Source: Hyphomicrobiales bacterium
Lineage (GTDB): Bacteria > Pseudomonadota > Alphaproteobacteria > Rhizobiales > Afifellaceae
NCBI GenBank assembly: GCA_013812985.1
Contig: JACCSN010000306.1
Location: forward strand, 1 to 5,165
Length of the DNA: 5,165 nucleotides
Reading direction: 5' to 3'
The position numbers were made by a program, and so were the translations under genes. The first letter of the stretch is position 1, and each line of letters starts with the position of its first letter. Under the pieces are notes generated by a model. It had not been told where the DNA came from and did not search any database. It saw nothing but the letters and a program-made list of their open reading frames with translations. This document shows positions 1 to 5,165 of this stretch, one piece after another.

Positions 1-1
1 G

Positions 2-418
2 GCGGCCTTTTCCCTGATGATGGCGATGACGCTTTTCCAAGTGGTGAACCGCTATGCGATCGGCCTTCCCGTTTTCTGGACGGAAGAACTGATCGTCTTC
101 CTCCTGATCTGGGCGACCATGCTCGGCCTGCCCGTCCAGCTTTGGGAACACAAGGAGATCGTGGTCGACTTCATCGAGTTCCCGAGCGCCGGCGCCGACC
201 GCATCAAGACACTTTTAGGCGCCTTCGCCTCCCTTGCATTCTGCGCGGTCCTGGCATGGAGCGGCTGGGCGTTCGCCGCGCGCGGCTGGAATGTCACGTC
301 GCCGGCGCTCGGTCTGTCGCGCTTCTGGTTCTTCGTCCCGATCAGCTTCTGCGCCGCGCTGTCCGTTCTGGCCCTCCTGGTCCGCCGCAAGGACAAGAGC
401 ATCGGAGGATTCGACTGA
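2..418 (+). CDS. dctQ: TRAP transporter small permease subunit (DctQ family), 5'-truncated by window edge
   Basis: This is the small membrane subunit of a tripartite ATP-independent periplasmic (TRAP) transporter. It partners with the large permease and a periplasmic binding protein to import an organic or sugar acid using an ion gradient. The frame is open from base 2, and 138 codons are visible. DctQ proteins are usually about 160-190 aa, so roughly the first helix and a few dozen residues lie outside the window. The ATG at base 17 is internal, not the start. Visible features are the end of a first helix, the DctQ-typical stretch NRYAIGLPVFWTEEL (bases about 47-91) leading into a second helix and then WEHKE, and two further hydrophobic helices (about bases 210-275 and 322-383). 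A charged tail, RRKDKS, ends the protein. Its TGA stop overlaps the ATG of the next gene, as is common for dctQ-dctM pairs. The family call is secure; the substrate is unknown. Confidence 0.9.
   Translation, partial: AAFSLMMAMTLFQVVNRYAIGLPVFWTEELIVFLLIWATMLGLPVQLWEHKEIVVDFIEFPSAGADRIKTLLGAFASLAFCAVLAWSGWAFAARGWNVTSPALGLSRFWFFVPISFCAALSVLALLVRRKDKSIGGFD
404..408 (+). promoter_or_regulatory. Ribosome binding site of the TRAP large permease, inside the dctQ end
   Basis: GGAGG lies 9 bases before the ATG at 418, within the last codons of dctQ. It decides the start of the large permease at 418, although the frame is open back beyond base 142. The overlapping TGATG (stop 416-418, start 418-420) suggests translational coupling of the two membrane subunits. 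Confidence 0.8.
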
Positions 419-1692
419 TGGTGTGGACGCTCGTGATCGCCCTCGTGGCGTTCATTGCCCTTGGAATGCCTATCGCGTTCTCCATGGGCCTGGCCGCGGT
501 CGTCGCTTTGGCTGTCGACGGGTCCGTCCCCATGCTGGTCCTGCCGCAGAAAATGTACTCCTCGCTCGACAGCTTTCCACTCCTGGCGATCCCGCTCTTC
601 ATCCTCGCCGGAGCGCTGATGAACATCAGTGGCATCACTGACAGGCTGGTGGTTCTTTCGCGCTCTCTGGTGGGCCATCTGCGTGGCGGTCTCGGACAGG
701 TCACGGTGCTGACGAGCCTGTTGTTCTCGACGATTTCCGGTTCCGCCGCCGCCTCCGCCGCGGCGGTGGGCGCCATGATGATTCCGCAGATGGCGCAAGA
801 CGGTTACCGGAAGGAGGATGCCGCCGTCATCACCGCGGCTTCCGCCATCCTGGGGCCGGTCATCCCGCCCAGCGTGGTGATGGTCATCTACGCGTCGATG
901 ACGGGCCTTTCGGTCGGCACGTTGTTTCTCGCAGGCATAGGACCGGGCCTGCTCATCGCTTTGGTCCTGATGCTCGGCGTCTTCATCATCGGATCCCGCG
1001 CCGGGATTCGCACTTACCCCCGCGCTACCTGCCGCGAAGGCGCCGCCGCCTTCATCCACGCCCTGCCCGCGCTCATCATGCCCGCCATCATCGTTGGCGG
1101 GATCGTTTCGGGCATCTTCACGGCGACCGAAGCCGGGGTCATCGCCGTTGCGTACGCGGCAATCTTCGCGGTGCTGATCAAGCGCACCAAGTTCAGCCAT
1201 CTGGCCCGCAACGTCACCGAGGCGGCCACAGTGTCGTCGAGCATCCTCGTCATCCTGGGCGGCGCCGCCTTGTTCGGCTGGATCGTCGCGCGCGAAGGCG
1301 TGCCCGTGATGATCGCCGCCTGGCTGCAGGGCATGACCGGCGATCCGCTGATCGCCATGACGCTGATCGTGCTGGTCCTGCTGGTGGTCGGCATCTTCAT
1401 CGAGCCTATCCCTGCCCTCATCATGCTGGTGCCGGTTCTCCAGCCCATCGCCGATGCTTATGCGTTCGACCCCTACCATTTCGCGATGGTCGTCACCTTC
1501 GGCCTGCTGCTCGGGTCGTTGACGCCGCCGGTGGCGGTGCTGGTCCTGATCGCCTGCAAGATCGCCGATGTGCCCGTCAACCGAGCCAACGGTCCTCTGA
1601 TCCCGATGTTCTCGGTCCTTGTGGGCGTGCTTTTCCTGATGGCCTATGTGCCCTTCATTTCACTCGTTTTCCCAAATCTGTTCGGCTCATAA
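418..1692 (+). CDS. dctM: TRAP transporter large permease subunit (DctM family)
   Basis: This is the large integral-membrane subunit of the TRAP transporter, which forms the translocation path in the inner membrane. It has 424 aa, the normal size for the family (about 425-435), and appears complete. Family hallmarks by residue: an N-terminal helix with GMPIAFSMG at 16-24; SFPLLAIPLFILAGALM at 52-68; a small-residue loop, SGSAAASAAAVG, at 107-118, followed by MIPQM and DGY at 121-130; GPVIPPSVVMVIYA at 146-159; the TEAG element at 237-240; and the late GLLLGSLTPPVAVLV at 362-376. The rest is a series of hydrophobic helices. The start at 418 is supported by a GGAGG sequence and by the 1-base overlap with dctQ; the long upstream extension of the frame is a shadow of dctQ. 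The following enzyme gene begins 17 bp after the stop, so all three are probably one transcript. No lesion is seen. The substrate is not readable; an acid sugar or hydroxy acid is inferred from the neighbouring enolase-family enzyme. Confidence 0.95.
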   Translation: MVWTLVIALVAFIALGMPIAFSMGLAAVVALAVDGSVPMLVLPQKMYSSLDSFPLLAIPLFILAGALMNISGITDRLVVLSRSLVGHLRGGLGQVTVLTSLLFSTISGSAAASAAAVGAMMIPQMAQDGYRKEDAAVITAASAILGPVIPPSVVMVIYASMTGLSVGTLFLAGIGPGLLIALVLMLGVFIIGSRAGIRTYPRATCREGAAAFIHALPALIMPAIIVGGIVSGIFTATEAGVIAVAYAAIFAVLIKRTKFSHLARNVTEAATVSSSILVILGGAALFGWIVAREGVPVMIAAWLQGMTGDPLIAMTLIVLVLLVVGIFIEPIPALIMLVPVLQPIADAYAFDPYHFAMVVTFGLLLGSLTPPVAVLVLIACKIADVPVNRANGPLIPMFSVLVGVLFLMAYVPFISLVFPNLFGS

Positions 1693-1696
1693 GCCC

Positions 1697-1701
1697 GGAG
1701 G
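1697..1701 (+). promoter_or_regulatory. Ribosome binding site of the enolase-family gene
   Basis: GGAGG lies 8 bases before the ATG at 1710, in the 17-bp gap after the dctM stop. It supports that start and leaves no room for a separate promoter, which favours co-transcription with the TRAP genes. Confidence 0.75.
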
Positions 1702-1709
1702 TCTTCAGG

Positions 1710-2897
1710 ATGAGCAAGATAACCGAAGTCGACGTGCTGCCGTTCACTTTCGAGGTGACGAACCTGTCGCTCGGAGGGAACAAGGCCATGGGCGTCAGCA
1801 ATGTGGTCTTTGCCAGGGGTGAGACGTTCCGGGTCATGCGCTACGCGGTTGCGATCCGGACCGATGACGGGCTGGAGGGCCGCTATGTCACGCATTGGGT
1901 CGGCACCCAATCGGCGCTGGGCCAGACGATCATGCTCGCGCCGACGCTTCTGGGCCGCGATCCGGAACACCGGGAGTCGATCTATGACGATCTCAAGCGC
2001 GAAGCGCGCGCCTACGACCATATGGGGCACGGCCCGCTCGATATCGCGCTGTGGGATCTGTTCGGGCGGAAATACAACGCCTCGATCGCGACGCTGCTCG
2101 GCGCCTACAAGGACCGTCTGCCGACCTATGCGAGCACGCATCACGGCCAGGACATTCCCGGCGGGCTCGACAGCCTGGACGCCTTCGCCGACTTCGCGGT
2201 CGCGTGCAGGGAGCGCGGCATGCCGGGCTTCAAGATCCACGGTTGGCACGATGGCAACAAGAAGCGCGAGGCCGCGGTGATCGGAGCGGTCCGCAAGGCC
2301 GTCGGCGCCGACATGGAGATGATGGTGGACCCCGGCTGTGAATTGCGCACCTACGCGGATGCGCTCTATGTCGGCCGCGCCTGCGACGACAACGCGTGTT
2401 TCTGGTACGAGGACCCTTATCGCGATTCCAGCGTATCAGTGATCGGCCAGAAGATGCTGCGCGAGAACCTGAGAACTCCGCTTCTCGTTTCCGAGCACAT
2501 TCGCGGACCGGAACAGAAGGCGGCTTTCGCGCTCGCCGGCGGGTGCGACATGATCCATGCCGATCCCGAGTATGACCTCGGGATCACCGGGGCGATGAAG
2601 ATCGCGCATTTTGCCGAATCCATCGGCATGGATCTACAGATCCACGCCTGCGGCCCCGCCCACCGGGCTTGCGTCGCGGCGATGCGCAACACCCATTTCT
2701 ACGAGCTGGCGCTCGTCGGTCCTGATATGCCCAACCTCATTCCGCCAGTATACGCATGCGGCTATGATGACCAGCTCACCGGCGTTGCCGCCGACGGAAC
2801 CGTGCCCGTCCTCACAGGACCCGGTCTGGGCGTCGACTACGACTGGGATTTTATCGAGGCGAACAGGCTTTCGGAGCACCGTTTCCGGCTCTCGTAG
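1710..2897 (+). CDS. Mandelate racemase/muconate lactonizing enzyme family protein (enolase superfamily), probable acid-sugar dehydratase or epimerase
   Basis: This is a cytoplasmic enolase-superfamily enzyme of 395 aa, full length for the family (about 370-400). These enzymes use Mg2+ to stabilise an enolate after taking a proton alpha to a carboxylate. Layout: N-terminal capping domain at about 1-130, then a TIM-type barrel. Visible active-site residues are K175 in FKIHGW; the putative metal ligands D207 (MVDPG), E234 (WYEDP) and E262 (SEH); D285 in HADPEYDLG; H312 in QIHACGPAH; and E332 (YELAL). The spacing of D285, H312 and E332 is identical to the D270-H297-E317 set of mandelate racemase, so this belongs to the His/Asp-dyad group. 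The usual K-x-K of the second strand reads K175-I-H177, so the second lysine is replaced by histidine. The C-terminal LGVDYDWDFIEANR is typical of the family. Placement after TRAP permease genes points to catabolism of the imported acid. The family is secure; the substrate and the choice between dehydration and epimerisation are unresolved. Confidence 0.92.
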   Translation: MSKITEVDVLPFTFEVTNLSLGGNKAMGVSNVVFARGETFRVMRYAVAIRTDDGLEGRYVTHWVGTQSALGQTIMLAPTLLGRDPEHRESIYDDLKREARAYDHMGHGPLDIALWDLFGRKYNASIATLLGAYKDRLPTYASTHHGQDIPGGLDSLDAFADFAVACRERGMPGFKIHGWHDGNKKREAAVIGAVRKAVGADMEMMVDPGCELRTYADALYVGRACDDNACFWYEDPYRDSSVSVIGQKMLRENLRTPLLVSEHIRGPEQKAAFALAGGCDMIHADPEYDLGITGAMKIAHFAESIGMDLQIHACGPAHRACVAAMRNTHFYELALVGPDMPNLIPPVYACGYDDQLTGVAADGTVPVLTGPGLGVDYDWDFIEANRLSEHRFRLS

Positions 2898-2898
2898 C

Positions 2899-3057
2899 GA
2901 GGTGCCGGAGATGCGCCGGGGAGCCCAGCAGCACGTCTGTGAGCACGTCGGTTTCGTTGCGAAAGCCCCAGCGGGTGAGCGGCCTGGTTCCGCCGGCCGG
3001 ATTGCGCCGCTGGAGGGAGAAATCGTCGTCCGTATCAAATCGGGCGTGCTGGTTCAT
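2899..3057 (-). pseudogene. 5' fragment of an amidinotransferase / dimethylarginine dimethylaminohydrolase-like gene
   Basis: This is the N-terminal ~53 codons of a guanidino-group enzyme of the amidinotransferase/arginine deiminase-like superfamily, which act on arginine-type compounds in the cytoplasm. It starts at the ATG complementary to 3055-3057 (MNQHARFDTD). A GAGGA sequence 7 bases upstream supports this start. The recognisable part is RWGFRNETDVLTDVLLGSPA, then HLRHLAT. It follows the family's N-terminal pattern of WG, an acidic residue, L-x-DVLL-x-P, and R-x-L-x-T. All catalytic Cys/His/Asp residues lie further downstream in such proteins and are absent. At about 2898 the frame runs into the antisense of the enolase-family gene and stops at 2851-2853, giving 68 codons with no matching C-terminus. 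The family call rests on a short stretch and is moderate. Such genes often neighbour polyamine-type ABC transporters, which fits the fragments to the right. Confidence 0.55.
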
Positions 3058-3064
3058 CGCGTTG

Positions 3065-3069
3065 TCCTC
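3065..3069 (-). promoter_or_regulatory. Ribosome binding site of the amidinotransferase-like fragment
   Basis: Read on the minus strand this is GAGGA, 7 bases before the ATG at 3057-3055. It supports the view that the fragment preserves the genuine 5' end of a gene, including part of its leader. Confidence 0.5.
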
Positions 3070-3094
3070 GTTCGGTTGCTCGGGGTCGGTATCC

Positions 3095-3119
3095 ACCACT
3101 CTCGTCCTCGTGGAGTGGT
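3095..3119. repeat. Inverted repeat ACCACTC / GAGTGGT, 7-bp arms, 11-base centre
   Basis: Perfect 7-bp arms occupy 3095-3101 and 3113-3119. The element lies in the leader of the minus-strand amidinotransferase-like fragment, just before the point where the ABC ATPase fragment becomes recognisable. It could be a regulator's operator or a weak hairpin of the original intergenic region, or coincidence next to a deletion joint. There is no following T-run on either strand, so it is not a convincing intrinsic terminator. Confidence 0.35.
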
Positions 3120-3125
3120 CTCTCC

Positions 3126-3826
3126 GGCATGGAGAAGAAGCTCCCGGCCAAGCTGTCCGGCGCCAGCAGCAGCGCGTGGCTCTGGCGCGAGCGCTGATCT
3201 TCGAGCCCCCCGTCTTGCTCCTCGACGAGCCCTTCTCCGCCCTCGACAAGAACCTGCGCCACGCGATGCAGGCCGAGGTCAGGCGGCTGCATGAGGAAAC
3301 CGGCACGACGTTCGTCTTCGTCACGCACGACCAGAGCGAGGCGTTGGCGCTGTCGTCACGCGTGGCCATCTTCAATCACGGCGAGGTCTTGCAGGTCGGA
3401 CATCCGCGGGACGTCTACGACCGCCCGGCGAGCCGTTTCGTGGCGGAGTTCCTGGGCGAGATCAATCTGCTGCCGCTCCGCGACGTGGCGCGTAACGGAA
3501 CAGCGGCTTGCGGCTCGTTCGAGGACAGACGCCTCACGGTTGCCGGCTCGGCGTATCCGGCGGAAGGCGTTCTCCTTGCCGTGCGCCCGGAGCACATGGG
3601 CGTCGCGGCCCGTATTCCGTTAGGCGAATGCAACGCCGTGGCCGCCTCTGTCCGGTTCTCGACTTATCTCGGCGCCGCCATCCGGCTGGACCTCACGACC
3701 CGCGGCGGCACGCCGCTGACCTTGTCGGTGCCGATACCTGCGGCCGCCGCTGCCTTGAACCCTGGCGGCGAAGTCTGGGTGACGTGGAACGCCGACCAGG
3801 GATTTCTGCTTTCCGGGCCGGATTAG
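3126..3826 (+). pseudogene. ABC transporter ATPase (PotA/polyamine-iron type), N-terminally truncated and frameshifted
   Basis: This is the remnant of the cytoplasmic ATPase that powers a polyamine-type ABC importer. Recognisable sequence begins at about 3129 (MEKKLPAKLSG), just before the signature motif. Walker A, the A-loop and the Q-loop are all missing; they would occupy roughly the first 120-130 residues of such a protein. Inside the signature one base is lost: the second Gly codon of LSGGQQQRVALARAL is reduced to GC at 3162-3163, which shifts the reading frame. Downstream, in the other frame, are Walker B VLLLDEP (Asp at 3224, Glu at 3227), the D-loop SALD, the H-loop histidine at 3326-3328 in FVTHDQSEAL, and a C-terminal TOBE-like domain with RPEHMGV and LGAAIRLDL, ending with TAG at 3824-3826. 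The C-terminal half is otherwise undamaged. The product cannot bind ATP without Walker A. The binding-protein remnant starts 43 bases later, the usual order for such operons. Confidence 0.85.
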
Positions 3827-3857
3827 CTGAACCGATCGAACAACAACAACGATTGAA

Positions 3858-3862
3858 GAGGA
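3858..3862 (+). promoter_or_regulatory. Ribosome binding site of the binding-protein pseudogene
   Basis: GAGGA within AAGAGGAA lies 7 bases before the ATG at 3870. The 43-bp gap after the ATPase stop also contains a short AAC run (AAC x4, about 3839-3850). The preserved site supports 3870 as the ancestral start of the binding protein. Confidence 0.6.
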
Positions 3863-3869
3863 ATCAGAC

Positions 3870-4905
3870 ATGGACAATCGCTTCCTTCCCCATCACCCGC
3901 AAATCCTTGGCCGCACGCCGCAACAGCGCGGGATAAGCCGCCGGCGATTCACGCAAATGGCGGCGCTCCTGGTCGGCGCGGCGCCGGTGGCGCTCCGCGT
4001 TCCCGGCCCCTTCGCGCAGTCGGGCGATCTCGTCTTCGTCAACTGAGGCGGCGACGCCTCGACCGCCTATGACGCCGCCTACGGCAAACCCTTCCAGGAA
4101 GCGACCGGCGTCGTCGTCAAGCAGGACGGCTCCGGACCCACGGAAGGCGCGATCCTCGCCCAAGCCACGAGCGGCAACCCGACATGGGATATCGTCGACA
4201 TAGATCCGTTCTCCGCGATCACGCTGGGCAAGCAAAACATGCTCGAGCCGATCGATTACGCAGTGGTCGACAAGAACAAGATGCGCCCCGGCTTCGGCTG
4301 GGACTACGCCGCCTCGAGCTACTTCTTCTCCTACGTCATCGCCTATGACGCGGAGAAATACGGCGACCAGGCGCCGACCGGCATGGCCGACTTCTTCGAC
4401 GTCGAGAAATTCCCCGGCAAGCGCTCCATGTACAAGTGGGGCTCCGGCATGTGGGAGGCGGCGCTCTTGGCCGACGGCGTCGCGCCGGACAAGCTCTACC
4501 CTCTCGATCTCGCGCGCGCACGCGCACGCCAAGATCGTCGCCTTCAAGGACAACGTGGTCGCCTATTGGGGCGGCGGCGCGAAAAGCCAGTCCGTGCTCC
4601 TCAACGGCGACGCCTCGATGGCGCTGATCTGGTCCACCCGCGCTTCCCTGATCGAGAAGGATTCCGGCGGCCGCATCAAGTTCATCTGGGATCAGGGCCT
4701 GATCTCGCCGGGCGCCATGGCCGTCCTCAAAGGCAATCCGGGCGGCAAGGACAATGCGATGAAGTTCATCGCCAGCGCGCAGGAGCCGGAGCGCCAGCTG
4801 GTGATGTTCCAGATGCTCGGTCAGGGGCCGGCCAATCCGGCGACGGATGCCCTCATCCCGGCCGATCAGAAGGGCATCAATCCTGTCGACTCAGCCAACA
4901 TGGCC
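3870..4905 (+). pseudogene. Polyamine-type ABC transporter substrate-binding protein (PotD-like), with nonsense codon, frameshift and lost C-terminus
   Basis: This is the remnant of a periplasmic solute-binding protein for a spermidine/putrescine-type importer. Residues 1-58 contain a twin-arginine (Tat) signal: SRRRFTQ at 23-29, a hydrophobic stretch, then PFAQS, a likely cleavage region. Codon 59 is TGA (4044-4046) in VN-stop-GGDAS, where relatives are expected to have Trp, so one G-to-A change explains it. The frame then continues with mature-protein sequence: AYGKPFQEATGV, GNPTWDIVDIDPF, ASSYFFSYVIAYD, FFDVEKFPGKRSMYKWGSGMW at about 4392-4454. In the alternating tract 4511-4529 the homology moves to the +1 frame and resumes as AHAKIVAFKDNVVAYWGGGA, then LNGDASMALIWSTRA and ISPGAMAVLKGNPGGKDNAM. 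It ends at NPVDSANMA (about 4905), roughly 30 residues short of a normal C-terminus. There the frame passes into unrelated codons and stops at 4924-4926. Without readthrough only a 58-residue signal-peptide fragment would be made. Confidence 0.85.
4511..4529. repeat. 19-nt strictly alternating pyrimidine-purine tract with tandem CGCGCA, at the frameshift site
   Basis: Every base alternates C/G or C/A over 19 positions. Within it the hexamer CGCGCA occurs twice in tandem (4515-4520 and 4521-4526). The binding-protein homology changes frame across this tract (net +1 modulo 3). Such low-complexity, Z-DNA-prone tracts are known slippage sites, and also places where sequencing errors occur. Confidence 0.7.
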
Positions 4906-4907
4906 CA

Positions 4908-5090
4908 TGGGAGGAAATCGGCGTGATCCTTTTTATCACCAGCGTCGACGTGATCACCTTGCCGCGCATGATGTGGATGGGTCTGCGCGACAATATCGAC
5001 CCGGCGATCGCCGCGGTCTCCGTCGTGCTCATCGCCGACACCATTCTCGTCCTGTCGGCGCGAATGGTCCTGGCTCGGGTGCGAACGTGA
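4908..5090 (+). pseudogene. 3' fragment of a polyamine-type ABC transporter permease (PotC-like)
   Basis: This is the last 60 codons of an inner-membrane permease of the spermidine/putrescine ABC type. The frame begins to match at WEEIGVILFITSVDVITLPR (4908 onward), followed by MMWMGLRDNIDPAIAAVS, a final hydrophobic helix (VVLIADTILVLSARMVLA), and the TGA at 5088-5090. The pattern is the C-terminal end of PotC-like proteins: S/P-W-E-E, LFIT, TLPRMMW, then D-N-I-D-P-x-I-A-A. The first ~200 residues, including the earlier helices and the cytoplasmic EAA loop that contacts the ATPase, are missing. So is any first permease gene normally found between the binding protein and this gene. The fragment is joined directly to the truncated binding-protein gene and shares its pre-frameshift frame. 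A 283-codon open frame starting at ATG 4239 therefore runs from binding-protein sequence through an out-of-frame stretch into the permease tail. It is an accidental chimera, not a real gene. Confidence 0.75.
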
Positions 5091-5165
5091 CGCGATCGCG
5101 CCGGGGAATGACTGGCCTCGGAGCTTCACGGCGGCTCGGCATCAACGCGGGCGTTCCGCGGTCCG
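5091..5165. other. Unassigned window end
   Basis: There are 75 bases after the permease stop. A + strand frame is open to the edge from a GTG at 5087 (overlapping the permease TGA) and from an ATG at 5108, giving MTGLGASRRLGINAGVPRS. No ribosome binding site precedes either codon and I recognise no family. It may be the start of another gene or non-coding. The stretch begins with the 10-base palindrome CGCGATCGCG at 5091-5100. Confidence 0.2.

Noticed and set aside
142..417. N-terminal extension of the TRAP large permease
   Set aside because: The extra codons are an out-of-frame, arginine-rich reading of dctQ. The GGAGG at 404-408 and normal family length support the start at 418.
52..1479. 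A 475-codon minus-strand open frame opposite the TRAP genes
   Set aside because: Its translation is dominated by His, Asp, Arg and Gln with no domain, as expected for the antisense of a GC-rich membrane-protein gene. The + strand carries clear DctQ and DctM sequence.
1644..2249. A 201-codon minus-strand open frame opposite the enolase-family gene
   Set aside because: It has no recognisable domain, and the opposite strand has a complete enzyme with all metal ligands in place.
2939..3128. N-terminal extension of the ABC ATPase frame
   Set aside because: The frame is open here, but the translation is unrelated to ABC proteins and lacks Walker A. The opposite strand carries the amidinotransferase-like fragment over most of this stretch.
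3839..3850. AAC trinucleotide run before the binding-protein gene
   Set aside because: There are only four units in a short intergenic gap; it is too short to call a meaningful repeat.
4041..4049. Selenocysteine or stop-readthrough reading of the TGA in the binding protein
   Set aside because: The expected residue is Trp, there is no recognisable recoding structure after the codon, and the same gene carries a separate frameshift and truncation.
4923..5090. A small gene starting at GTG 4923 (overlapping the 4924 stop) and encoding a membrane peptide
   Set aside because: The permease match begins upstream of this GTG at about 4908 (WEEIG), so the codon is an internal valine of a truncated permease. 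Accidental expression by coupling cannot be excluded.
1..5165. tRNA, rRNA, CRISPR array, insertion-sequence ends or transposase at the deletion joints
   Set aside because: I looked on both strands and found no cloverleaf, spaced direct repeats, terminal inverted repeats or transposase-like frames.

Overview
The window is GC-rich, with tightly packed genes that use GGAGG-type ribosome binding sites. It contains a TRAP transporter next to an enolase-superfamily enzyme and the remains of a polyamine-type ABC transporter. This combination suggests a chromosome or large replicon of an alphaproteobacterium, most likely of the Rhizobiales/Hyphomicrobiales type. That placement is inferred from gene content and composition; no marker gene is present.

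The left part (bases 2-2897) is an ordinary, apparently intact catabolic operon on the + strand. It holds the 3' portion of a TRAP small permease (DctQ), a complete TRAP large permease (DctM, 424 aa) whose start codon overlaps the dctQ stop, and a complete mandelate racemase/muconate lactonizing enzyme family protein (395 aa) 17 bp further on. The expected logic is uptake of an organic or sugar acid by the TRAP system, followed by dehydration or epimerisation in the cytoplasm. The TRAP binding protein (DctP) would lie left of the window. The substrate cannot be read from the sequence.

The right part (about 2898-5090) is a graveyard of gene fragments joined at sharp boundaries. First, on the - strand, comes the first ~53 codons of an amidinotransferase/dimethylarginine dimethylaminohydrolase-like gene, cut off exactly where the enolase-family gene ends. 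Next, on the + strand, is the C-terminal part of a PotA-like ABC ATPase. It lacks Walker A and carries a one-base deletion inside the LSGGQ signature. Then follows a PotD-like periplasmic binding protein gene with a Tat signal, a Trp-to-TGA nonsense codon, a frameshift in an alternating CG/CA tract, and a lost C-terminus. Finally there are the last ~60 codons of a PotC-like ABC permease, fused directly to the truncated binding-protein gene.

The simplest reading is that a polyamine/guanidino-compound uptake and degradation locus was reduced by at least three internal deletions plus three point or indel lesions, next to a working TRAP/enolase operon. An assembly or sequencing artefact could explain individual lesions but is less likely to explain all of them. 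I see no tRNA, rRNA, CRISPR array or insertion sequence. I do not find convincing evidence of a new biological system here. The most unusual points are the serial-deletion architecture and the K-x-H variation in the enolase-family active site.
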